DNA of 24,320 bases from a virus: positions 1 to 24,320 of IMG/VR virus record IMGVR_UViG_3300044615_000144, one strand, 5' to 3'. Each line of letters begins with the position of its first letter. Positions within the stretch are counted from its first letter, which is position 1. The notes below the pieces were generated by a model that worked only from the letters and a program-made list of their open reading frames with translations, was not told the DNA's origin and ran no database searches. Made by a program: the position numbers and the translations under genes. Below are positions 7,122 through 14,115 of this stretch, piece by piece.

Positions 7122-7511
7122 ATGCCCGCAATCTCTGGCCGCAAAGTGCGGATCAAGCGCGGCTCGACTGCCGTAGCTGGTGCTCGTGCCGATAGCTTCA
7201 CCATCAACAATGAGCCGATTGACATCACCGAAAAGGATGACAACGGCTGGCGCAAGATGCTGGCTGATGTCGGTGTTCGCTCCATCGATGCAGAAGTCGA
7301 AGGCATCCTTGAGGATACCACCTTCCTGGCGCTTGCCGTTGGCACCGCCTCGGCGCTGCTGGAATCCTACACCATCGAACTGCTTGGCCTCGGATCGTTC
7401 ACCGGCAACTTCTTCCTTGCCAGCTTCGCCGTCACCGGCGAACAGGCAGATGCCACGACCTTCACGGCCTCGATCCAGTCCTCTGGCACGATTACGTTCA
7501 CGGCGTCATAA
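7122..7511 (+). CDS. Second tail tube protein (no Ig-like domain)
   Basis: A 129-residue paralogue of the N-terminal domain of the preceding gene; by eye somewhat over half of the residues match over the full length (AISGRKVRIK, GARADSFTINNEP, ITEKDDNGWRKMLADVG, EQADATTFTAS). It stops where the tube domain ends, with no Ig-like extension. SD AAAGGA precedes the ATG. The two genes are separated by 15 bases and are a tandem duplication; both look intact, with no frameshift. Other phages make decorated and bare tube subunits from one gene by frameshifting; here two genes could do the same. Which is the main tube protein cannot be told from sequence. Confidence 0.87.
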   Translation: MPAISGRKVRIKRGSTAVAGARADSFTINNEPIDITEKDDNGWRKMLADVGVRSIDAEVEGILEDTTFLALAVGTASALLESYTIELLGLGSFTGNFFLASFAVTGEQADATTFTASIQSSGTITFTAS

Positions 7512-7513
7512 TC

Positions 7514-7891
7514 ATGGCAATTTTTCGGGAGCTAACAATCAAGTGGAAGGGTGAAGAATATCGCTTCGTCCCTTCCATGAAGCTGATGCGATCAATTGAG
7601 ATGGGCGACATATCCTTCACGGACATCGCCGTTCGCACAAGCCAAGGTCGCCCGCCTGTCAGCCACATCGCTTTCGTTCTGTCCAAGATGTTGCAGTCGG
7701 CAGGTGCCAAGGTCACGGACGAACAAGTCTATGAGGAACTTGTAACGGGCGATCAGGAGAGCATCACTTCCTTGATCAGCCTTGTGCTGACATCGTTCTC
7801 TCCGACTGAGGACAAGTCAAAAAATCCAGACGCCCAGACCGAAAGCCAGTCGAAGGCGAGGGCGAAGATCATGGAGACTATGGAGAACTAG
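7514..7891 (+). CDS. Tail assembly chaperone, gpG-like (zero-frame product)
   Basis: A 125-residue protein between the tail tube and tape measure genes, the invariant place of the lambda gpG/gpGT-type chaperones that coat the tape measure protein before tube assembly. It has a compact N-terminal domain (FRELTIKWKGEEYRFVPSMKLMRSIEMGDIS), a helical region with 'GAKVTDEQVYEELVTGDQESITSLISLVL', and a hydrophilic tail from about residue 97 (SPTEDKSKNPDAQTESQSKARAKIMETMEN) in which the slippery sequence lies. There is no strong ribosome site; translation is probably coupled to the tube gene ending two bases upstream. See the -1-frame entry for the longer product. Confidence 0.82.
   Translation: MAIFRELTIKWKGEEYRFVPSMKLMRSIEMGDISFTDIAVRTSQGRPPVSHIAFVLSKMLQSAGAKVTDEQVYEELVTGDQESITSLISLVLTSFSPTEDKSKNPDAQTESQSKARAKIMETMEN
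7819..7825 (+). promoter_or_regulatory. Slippery heptamer A AAA AAT for programmed -1 frameshift
   Basis: Read in the chaperone frame the codons are TCA AAA AAT (7817-7825), so bases 7819-7825 form the canonical X XXY YYZ heptamer A AAA AAT. The -1 frame has a stop (TGA) at 7807-7809, just upstream, and is then open to 8080, so the slip lies at the very start of the open window. A purine-rich TGAGGA (7807-7812) lies six bases before the heptamer and might act as a stimulatory Shine-Dalgarno-like element, as described for dnaX. Confidence 0.72.
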
Positions 7892-8082
7892 ACTGGAACG
7901 GGATGTATCTATGGGCGAGGGAATGGGGAATTCAACCTAGCGAGTTCTGGGAGATGACCATTCCCGAGTGGTGGTTGGAATACGAGTTGAAAAAACCGAA
8001 AGAGCCAGGCGAAACATACGCCGGGAAACTGACTAGGGCCGATGTAGAGGAATTAAAGGAACTGTTACATGGCTCAAGGTAG
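7822..8082 (+). CDS. -1-frame part of tail assembly chaperone (gpGT-like fusion); TAC domain
   Basis: After the slip at 7819-7825 the -1 frame adds 86 residues to the first 103 of the gpG-like protein, giving a 189-residue product, join(7514..7822,7822..8082). The extension contains 'LDWNGMYLWAREWGIQPSEFWEMTIPEWWLEYEL', the pattern of the small GTA/Rhizobiales tail assembly chaperone (TAC, gpT-like; P-x-x-F-W-x-x-T-x-x-E). It ends with a charged helix (TRADVEELKELLHGSR) 14 bases inside the tape measure gene. An alternative is separate initiation at ATG 7903 (59 residues), but its ribosome site is weak. In lambda the T part recruits tube subunits to the tape measure; the same is inferred here. 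Confidence 0.72.
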   Translation, partial: KSRRPDRKPVEGEGEDHGDYGELDWNGMYLWAREWGIQPSEFWEMTIPEWWLEYELKKPKEPGETYAGKLTRADVEELKELLHGSR

Positions 8083-9997
8083 CGGAATCGAAGTCAACAT
8101 TACCGGCAATTCGTCTGGCCTTGATCGAGCTTTAGGCAAGGCTGAAGCTTCACTAATCAGGTTTGCGAAGGGCGCTGCGGCTGGGATCGCCGGGGCACTT
8201 TCTGCTGGTGTGTTCGTTGCGGCTGGGAAGGCGGCGATCAACTATGCCGACAGCATTGATGAGATGGCCGAGAAAGTCGGCATTGCTGCCGAGGAGCTTT
8301 CCGCGCTCACCTATGCCGCAAAAGTAAATGGCGTATCGACAGAGCAACTGCAAACTGGGCTGACCATGCTCATCCGCAGCATGGGAGAAGGTGCCGAAAA
8401 GTTTGATGCACTAGGCGTCTCGATCTATGACAGCAACGGCCAGTTGCGTTCTGCCAATGATGTTCTTGTTGATGTCGCGGACAAGTTTGCATCAATGCCA
8501 GAGGGCGTTGGGAAATCCCAATGGGCGCTTGAGCTTTTCGGACGTTCCGGTCTCAATCTCATTCCGATTTTGAACCTTGGCGCTCAAGGGCTTGCGGATG
8601 CTACGGAGCAAGCGCGATTGTTCGGGCTTGTAGTATCCGGCGAAACAGCAAAAAGCGCCGCAAATTTCAATGACAATCTTGTCAGGCTTCAACAATATGT
8701 ATTGGGGGCAACAACCAGTTTTGCAACTGGAATGCTCCCTGCACTGGAAGGCATTACATCCGCTCTCATTAATAGCGCATCGTCAACTGATAGCTTCAAG
8801 TCTGCGGGAGAAGCGGCTGGGCGCATCCTTGAAGGCATGGCCCGAGCCGTCATTGTAGTGAAGGATAATCTCGGCCTTCTGAGCGATGTCCTCAAATGGC
8901 TTGGGCTTGTTCTATTCACCCGCTACATCTTTGGCGCGGCGGCGGGTTTCGTGGCGTTTGCACAAGCAGTAAAAGCCGCGACCATAACAATGACGGCATT
9001 TAACGCCGCCAAGAAGATTGGCCTTGTCGGGTTCATTACATTAGCAGCTGGCATTGCAATCGCCACCGACAGCGTAGATGAACTCAAGAAGGGTTTAGAT
9101 TTCGTTTATCAGACTGCTCAAGACATGGTGCCAGGAATGGCAGAATTCGGGAAGCAGATTTCTGACGCAATTGGAATAGACTTATCAGGTCTTCAAGCTG
9201 ATCTTTCTGCGGCTCGTGCGCTGGTCGAGAAGTCAAATGCTGGCGCTTTCATTCCGGCGATCCCCGGAAAAGATGGCGAAGCTGGCAAAACGAAAGAGCC
9301 TGGTATCTATCGAGAGGAAGACCCGTTCTTCGTTGATAGACTCCAAACTATTCGTGACCAGTTCGCAACCGAGCGTGAAATCCTTGCGGAAGAATACACG
9401 CTCAACCAAGAAACTCTTGACGGCGCACTGGCAAACAAGCTGCTTTCCGAGCAAGAGTACTATGATCTGTCACGCAAGCTGGCGGAAGATCATGCTACAT
9501 CTCTCGCATCCATTCAGTCTCAACGTCTTGATGGTGATCTGACTGCTGCGTCTTCCTTCTTTGGCTCTATGGCCCAAGTCGCACAAGCGGGCGGAAAGCG
9601 TCTGCTTAAAGTGGCGAAGGCCGCAGCAGCCGCACAAGCAATCGTTGACACCATTCGCGCAGCCGTTAGCGCGATGAATGATCCGACCGCCATCACGCCC
9701 ATTCAGAAGTTCGCCAATTATGCCGCCGTCTTTGCCAAGGGCATGAGCGCCGTTGCGGCTATCAAGGGCGTCTCCGAAGGCGGTGGGGGCGGCGGTGGTG
9801 GAGGCGGCGGTGGTGGACGTCGAGGCGGTGGCGGTGGTGCATCCGCAGCCCCGGCAGCGGCATCGCCAACGACCACTTTCCAGTTTACAATGATGAATGA
9901 TCCGATGGGCTTTGGCGAGAAGTTCGCCAGGCAGTTCATCGATCAGCTTAACAGCACGCAGCGCAACGGCGGCACAATTCGCGGAGTTATAGCCTGA
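8069..9997 (+). CDS. Tail tape measure protein
   Basis: A 642-residue protein of tape-measure type, placed just after the chaperone pair. Residues 1-70 hold an Ala/Gly-rich hydrophobic region (FAKGAAAGIAGALSAGVFVAAGKAA) and the typical 'YADSIDEMAEKVGIAAEELSALTYAAKVNGVS' segment. Residues about 150-180 have 'QWALELFGRSGLNLIPIL', a phage_min_tail motif. Residues 270-335 form several hydrophobic helices; 410-500 are charged coiled coil; a G-rich linker (13 Gly, RR, 5 Gly) lies near residues 573-595. The length would set the tail length; at 642 residues it implies a moderately short tube of about 100 nm by the usual rule. SD AAAGGA is upstream. It overlaps the TAC frame by 14 bases. Confidence 0.92.
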   Translation: MAQGSGIEVNITGNSSGLDRALGKAEASLIRFAKGAAAGIAGALSAGVFVAAGKAAINYADSIDEMAEKVGIAAEELSALTYAAKVNGVSTEQLQTGLTMLIRSMGEGAEKFDALGVSIYDSNGQLRSANDVLVDVADKFASMPEGVGKSQWALELFGRSGLNLIPILNLGAQGLADATEQARLFGLVVSGETAKSAANFNDNLVRLQQYVLGATTSFATGMLPALEGITSALINSASSTDSFKSAGEAAGRILEGMARAVIVVKDNLGLLSDVLKWLGLVLFTRYIFGAAAGFVAFAQAVKAATITMTAFNAAKKIGLVGFITLAAGIAIATDSVDELKKGLDFVYQTAQDMVPGMAEFGKQISDAIGIDLSGLQADLSAARALVEKSNAGAFIPAIPGKDGEAGKTKEPGIYREEDPFFVDRLQTIRDQFATEREILAEEYTLNQETLDGALANKLLSEQEYYDLSRKLAEDHATSLASIQSQRLDGDLTAASSFFGSMAQVAQAGGKRLLKVAKAAAAAQAIVDTIRAAVSAMNDPTAITPIQKFANYAAVFAKGMSAVAAIKGVSEGGGGGGGGGGGGGRRGGGGGASAAPAAASPTTTFQFTMMNDPMGFGEKFARQFIDQLNSTQRNGGTIRGVIA

Positions 9998-10602
9998 TGA
10001 CAGACATCAAAATTTCCGCACTATCAGAACTGACCGGGGCCAACACGGCCACCGATGACCTCTATGTGGTGGTGGACACAAGCGTCCCCGAGACCAAGAA
10101 GCAGACGCGCGCGGAACTGTTTCAGAATGTTCCTGCGGCATCCTTCGCAGGGGCCAACGTCTTCAATGATGCTGGCGCAGACGTAGATCAACGCATCGAG
10201 GGTGACACAGATGCTAACCTTGTCTTCGTAGACGCTTCTACGGATCGCGTTGGCATCGGCACGGCAACTCCAACGGCGAAGCTGCAAGTCAACGGATCGT
10301 TTGCCCTTGCTGCTCCGGTGACTGTCACAACAGACTACACGGTCGCAGCTGGTGTGACATTCATCATCTCTAATCGTGGATCATCACCTAATACAATCAC
10401 GCTTCCTGCCGCCGCTTCTAGTGCTGGTCGCATTCTCGTGATCTCAACAATCCAAGCATTTACCGTTATATCTGCGTCATCTAATGTTGTGCCGCGTGAA
10501 GGAGGTTCAGCAGGAGCCGCTATTCTACCAGCGACAGATGGCGCATGGGCATTGCTTGTTTGTGACGGGACCAACTGGATTGAAATGGCAGGAACGCCGT
10601 GA
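9997..10602 (+). CDS. Tail fibre-like protein with anchor-like N-terminus
   Basis: A 201-residue protein joined to the tape measure gene by a TGATG overlap. Residues 1-50 (KISALSELTGANTATDDLYVVVDTSVPETKKQTRAELFQNV) resemble the anchor-like start of the 828 gene. Residues about 81-100 carry 'STDRVGIGTATPTAKLQVNG', the NVGIGT-type motif widely seen in phage and bacterial fibre stalks ahead of terminal domains. The rest is a beta-rich C-terminal domain (TITLPAAASSAGRILVIST...WALLVCDGTNWIEMAGTP). It is probably an accessory tail fibre or a stalk piece. Its place before the tail-tip genes rather than after them is unusual. Confidence 0.72.
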   Translation: MTDIKISALSELTGANTATDDLYVVVDTSVPETKKQTRAELFQNVPAASFAGANVFNDAGADVDQRIEGDTDANLVFVDASTDRVGIGTATPTAKLQVNGSFALAAPVTVTTDYTVAAGVTFIISNRGSSPNTITLPAAASSAGRILVISTIQAFTVISASSNVVPREGGSAGAAILPATDGAWALLVCDGTNWIEMAGTP

Positions 10603-11381
10603 CCATAAGCACAGCCGGATATACCGTCTCCACGAATGAGCCGCTAAACCATGCCCGCATCTTGTGGGACATGATAACCGGCACTGTCTCTGGAGATGGA
10701 ACCAATCCGGCTTATGCTGCCAATGATTACACCTCGCAGCGGTGGGAACTTGCACCAGGCTCCAATAATTGGACGCTTGTGGCAGCGGCAGACGTATCTA
10801 TCGATTGCGTTTTCATTGCAGCGCATAACCTATCTGGCAAGACTGTCACGATCTCCACGGCGGCAACAGTTGGCGGTGGTCATACCACTCGTGCGACGAT
10901 CTCGCCAACAGACAACTCCACTATCGCGGTGTTCTTCAACAACGCTGGGGCGCTCTATACCGTCCGCGAAGTTCGGGTGAACGTAAACAATGGAACGGAT
11001 ATCGCCATCGGCATCATCCGCGCGGGCGCTGCATTGCAAATGCCAATCCCGATATACGGAGGACATAGGCCGCTCAACCTCAACCGCGTCACGGAAGCAC
11101 AGCAACAGTTCTCCGAGACCGGCCAATGGCTTGGGCGCATCATCAAAAGGCGTGCCGTCACCACATCTTACGATTGGGAATATCTGACAACGGCTTGGTA
11201 CGATACCTACTTCGAGCCATTCGCCCAGACGATTCCATTGCAGCCATTCTTCATCGCTGGCAATCCATCGAAGATCACGACAGATGTCGGATTCGTCTGG
11301 ACAGACCGAGACGTTGAACCAGTGAACATGGGCATCAACGCTTATCGCTCTGTCAGCCTCGGCGTCACAGGATACTACTGA
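10599..11381 (+). CDS. Tail tip protein, probable distal tail / minor tail component
   Basis: A 260-residue protein with a GTG start in a GTGA overlap. The N-terminal half is a beta-rich, Thr/Asn-rich domain (TSQRWELAPGSNNWTLVAAADVSIDCVFIAAHNLSGKTVTIS) that resembles a jelly-roll or discoidin-like fold. The C-terminal half has 'QFSETGQWLGRIIKRRAVTTSYDWEYLTTAWYDTYFEPF...IPLQPFFIAGNPSKITTDVGFVWTDRD'. The position between the tape measure and the hub candidate fits a distal tail or lambda gpM/GTA gp12-like role, but no family is certain. It ends in a TGA that overlaps the next ATG by one base. Confidence 0.68.
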   Translation: MTISTAGYTVSTNEPLNHARILWDMITGTVSGDGTNPAYAANDYTSQRWELAPGSNNWTLVAAADVSIDCVFIAAHNLSGKTVTISTAATVGGGHTTRATISPTDNSTIAVFFNNAGALYTVREVRVNVNNGTDIAIGIIRAGAALQMPIPIYGGHRPLNLNRVTEAQQQFSETGQWLGRIIKRRAVTTSYDWEYLTTAWYDTYFEPFAQTIPLQPFFIAGNPSKITTDVGFVWTDRDVEPVNMGINAYRSVSLGVTGYY

Positions 11382-13276
11382 TGACATTCGCCGCACGCCC
11401 CATCGAGATAATCGAGATCATCCAGCCGCTCTGCTCCCGCACCTTCGGCGTCTCGCCTTGCAATGCCACCGGCGATGCCTGTTGGAACACAGACAAGACT
11501 TGCAAGTTCCTATCGGCTCTTGATCTGAGCAAGTCATTGACGCTGCGATTCGTCAACGATGACGTTTACGAGTGGCAAGATAACAACATCAATCTGCTGA
11601 CAGAAAGCGGTGATTACATCATCGCAGAACAGGTTGTTTCAGCAACAGGCTCATTAACTTTAGTCAATGGTGTGGATCATCTTTTGCTTGTTGATGGGAC
11701 TTCATCTCTGCTTTTTTCAGCAGAAACAACATTTCGGCTTTTGGTCGATGTATTATATCAACCATCCTTGGCCATCCCGGCGATGCAGAATTATCAGACG
11801 GCTCCGACTGTCCTCAACGTGGCCTCTGGATCGCGCAATAAAAGCCCGCTAGGCTATCGCGCTGTTAGCAATGTCCGTATTAAAGACTTCCCTTGGAATG
11901 ACGTAGGCACCGATCCATACGTCTCCACGAGGGCTTATGATCCAGACCAGATCGGCAGCTTCTGGAGCAAGTGGCTTGCCCGCAATCCGTATCACATTGG
12001 ATACACGCTCAACATCTACGAAGGGCTGATAGGCCAGCCGCTTTCAGCCATGACGCAGCGTGAATATGTGATCGAGAAGATCGACGCTGGTCGCAATGGC
12101 GTTTCGATCACAGCCAAGGATATCCTGCGAAAGATCACCGACACCAACCTGACGGCACCGTATTTAAGCCGTGGAGAACTTGCCTCGAACATCACGAACG
12201 TAGCAACGGCCATGACCGTGGCTGGCGCAACCTTGAGCGACTATCCTACGGCTGGCTATGTCAGGATCAACAGCGAGGTGATCCAATATGCCCAGCGTTA
12301 CGAAACGACCGGCGGCAACATCTATTTCGACGGACTGACACGAGGTCTGGCAGGAACAACGGCAGCGGCTCAAAGTCAGAACGACCGCGTGCAGCGCGTT
12401 CTTTATTATAACGCCACGCCATTCCACGAAATCCTCTATGACCTTCTTGTCAATTGGGGCGGCATCCCTGCGAAATACATCAACTTGGCGGATTGGGCAG
12501 CAGCAAAGACCACCTATCGGCCAGACTACAATTTCACGGCGTGGATCACCGATCCCGACAAGATCGAAGAACTTCTAGCCGAGGTGTGCCTCCAGGCCGT
12601 CTCGAATCTATGGTGGGATGAGCGAGTCCAGAAGATTCTCATGGAGCCGGTCAGGCCGCAGCCGTCTCCTACGATTTTGACTGATGACGATGCGATTGTT
12701 GCTGGCAGCTTCTCAATCGAGGAGAAGCCGGAAGAGCGTGCATCTCAGACGCATGTTTACTACTTGCAACGCACGCCGATCCCGAGCGTGACCGAGAAGA
12801 GCAATTACTCCCGCGTCTCGGTCTACATCGATGTCCTGAAGCAAGTGCAGTATGGCGGCGAGCCGCAGATCAGGGAATTGTTCTGCCGGTTCATTAGCAC
12901 ACAAGCAATCGCCAACTCCCTCGCACAGAACTATCTTGACCGCTTCTCCGATGTTCGCAAGGAAATCACCTTCGACCTATCGGCCAAGGATGCAGCGAAT
13001 ATCTGGACCGGATCGGTCGTGCAGATACGGCATTATCTAGATGTCGATTTTACAGGTGCGCCGCGCGATGGCGAGTGGCTTATCACCTCGGCAGAAGTAG
13101 CCCGCAACGGCCTGACGTACCGCTTTACGGCGGAAGATAACGAAAAGGGCGGCGTGATTTGGTCTTGGCTCACCGATGCTGGGCTTGACGTTAATGGCGT
13201 AGCTCAGCCGTGGCGTTGGCTCAACGATAGTGGTAATGATGGAAGCGGTACTCCTCAACCGTATAGGTGGCTTTGA
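11381..13276 (+). CDS. Tail hub / minor tail protein (gpL- or GTA gp13-like candidate)
   Basis: A 631-residue protein. The N-terminus has four regularly spaced cysteines: C18-x8-C27-x6-C34-x6-C41 (PLCSRTFGVSPCNATGDACW, then TDKTC). This recalls the iron-sulfur cysteines of lambda gpL and the RcGTA hub protein, although those families place them elsewhere. The middle part carries 'GSRNKSPLGYRAVSNVRIKDFPWND', 'FWSKWLARNPYHIGYTLNIYEGL' and 'REYVIEKIDAGRNGVSITAKDILRKITDTNL', a pattern common to tail hub proteins that bind the tube end. An AT-rich segment near 11570-11780 may be an insertion. The C-terminus has a 17-residue WxWL repeat. Likely a tail-tip hub that carries fibres; function inferred. 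Confidence 0.7.
   Translation: MTFAARPIEIIEIIQPLCSRTFGVSPCNATGDACWNTDKTCKFLSALDLSKSLTLRFVNDDVYEWQDNNINLLTESGDYIIAEQVVSATGSLTLVNGVDHLLLVDGTSSLLFSAETTFRLLVDVLYQPSLAIPAMQNYQTAPTVLNVASGSRNKSPLGYRAVSNVRIKDFPWNDVGTDPYVSTRAYDPDQIGSFWSKWLARNPYHIGYTLNIYEGLIGQPLSAMTQREYVIEKIDAGRNGVSITAKDILRKITDTNLTAPYLSRGELASNITNVATAMTVAGATLSDYPTAGYVRINSEVIQYAQRYETTGGNIYFDGLTRGLAGTTAAAQSQNDRVQRVLYYNATPFHEILYDLLVNWGGIPAKYINLADWAAAKTTYRPDYNFTAWITDPDKIEELLAEVCLQAVSNLWWDERVQKILMEPVRPQPSPTILTDDDAIVAGSFSIEEKPEERASQTHVYYLQRTPIPSVTEKSNYSRVSVYIDVLKQVQYGGEPQIRELFCRFISTQAIANSLAQNYLDRFSDVRKEITFDLSAKDAANIWTGSVVQIRHYLDVDFTGAPRDGEWLITSAEVARNGLTYRFTAEDNEKGGVIWSWLTDAGLDVNGVAQPWRWLNDSGNDGSGTPQPYRWL
13160..13273 (+). repeat. 17-residue tandem repeat at the C-terminus of the hub protein
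   Basis: Residues 594-631 read WSWL-TDAGLDVNGVAQP, WRWL-NDSGNDGSGTPQP, YRWL: three copies of [WY]xWL at exact 17-residue spacing, each linked by a [TN]D-x-G-x-D-x-x-G-x-x-QP spacer. The DNA copies are not identical. The repeat gives an aromatic, acidic surface, possibly a contact for fibres or host sugar. Confidence 0.75.
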
Positions 13277-13863
13277 TGGCGACATGGACTAGCATTTCAA
13301 ACGCAGCGGTTGCCGTTGGCGGCATACCGTCAAGCACGACCGTGACGGCGTTGCGCGACAATCCTTCGGCTATTGCAGAAACTGCAAGCGGTGCACCTGT
13401 TGTGTTTTCTGGTTGGCATCCGTATGACAAGGTAACGATTGGCGATGGCAAAGACGGTGTTATCTATGATTTTTCTGTTAGTGGTGCATCGACAAATTTA
13501 GAAACGCCAAATTTTGTTGATGGCTATGAATACAGATTGTTTGGTACTCTAGATGGTTTTACCTCTATAGAGTTGTATAGAGAAGTAGCTGCTGATTGGA
13601 TTTCATCAAGCACGACGACTGCATTTACTGGCTGGCATGACTATGAAATATCCATGCCTCGTGTGCCAAAACTTCAACACCTGGTTAGGGGTGCTTACTC
13701 ACGCACAGGTACGAGCACAGGTGTTTCTGTTGCGGCAAAATTTCCATCTGGAACAGATGGCGCATTTTTGCGTAAAATTCTCAAGGCTCGCTTTGTTGGG
13801 ACGGGTTCATCTGGTGCAAAAATCTGGATGTTCCGCCGCCGCGAATATGCCTCCTCTCCGTGA
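13276..13863 (+). CDS. Minor tail / fibre protein
   Basis: A 195-residue protein. The ATG at 13276 overlaps the preceding stop as TGATG; an in-frame GTG at 13267 is less likely. It begins 'ATWTSISNAAVAVGGIPSSTTVTALRDNPSAIAETASGAP', a lead seen in phage tail accessory or fibre proteins. The body is beta-rich with many aromatic residues (FVDGYEYRLFGTLDGFTSIELYREV, TAFTGWHDYEISMPRV) and ends with a strand (SSGAKIWMFRRREYASSP). Base use is clearly richer in A and T from about 13440 to 13760 than in neighbouring genes, which suggests horizontal exchange, as is common for receptor-contact proteins. It is the last tail gene before the lysis cassette. Confidence 0.72.
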   Translation: MATWTSISNAAVAVGGIPSSTTVTALRDNPSAIAETASGAPVVFSGWHPYDKVTIGDGKDGVIYDFSVSGASTNLETPNFVDGYEYRLFGTLDGFTSIELYREVAADWISSSTTTAFTGWHDYEISMPRVPKLQHLVRGAYSRTGTSTGVSVAAKFPSGTDGAFLRKILKARFVGTGSSGAKIWMFRRREYASSP

Positions 13864-13872
13864 GACAAGGCC

Positions 13873-14115
13873 ATGATTGATGATCAAACCTTCAAAGTGC
13901 TCGGGGCCATCATGCAATGGATCATCGCGCCAGTGGCCGCGTTTGTCTGGGTGATCTACCGCCAGCAACAGGCTCATGAGACGGCCATTGCTGTTCTGCA
14001 AGCACAGACTGAAACGTCGCGTACAGCGCACGACCGAGAGATCAAGGAAATCCGCGAGACGAGTCGCGCCATCATGGCGAAGCTGGACAGCATTGAGGAG
14101 GCATTACGCAAATGA
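13873..14115 (+). CDS. Small membrane protein with coiled coil, lysis cassette
   Basis: An 80-residue protein with one membrane segment (residues about 8-29, VLGAIMQWIIAPVAAFVWVIY) followed by a soluble amphipathic helix (residues 32-78, RQQQAHETAIAVLQAQTETSRTAHDREIKEIRETSR...LDSIEEALRK) that looks like a coiled coil. It resembles the small XhlA-like or antiholin-like proteins beside endolysins. It precedes and is ATGA-coupled to the endolysin gene. Role in lysis timing or holin control is inference; an i-spanin role is less likely because it is short and no o-spanin partner with a lipobox was seen. SD ACAAGG precedes the ATG. Confidence 0.65.
   Translation: MIDDQTFKVLGAIMQWIIAPVAAFVWVIYRQQQAHETAIAVLQAQTETSRTAHDREIKEIRETSRAIMAKLDSIEEALRK

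Noticed and set aside
9784-9835. Glycine run in the tape measure protein as a third adhesin copy
   Set aside because: It lacks the FTSGSGxW lead and is a short flexible linker inside a clear tape measure protein.
10830-11396. Minus-strand ORF of 188 residues opposite the tail tip gene
   Set aside because: Shadow frame with unlikely composition, opposite a coupled late gene.
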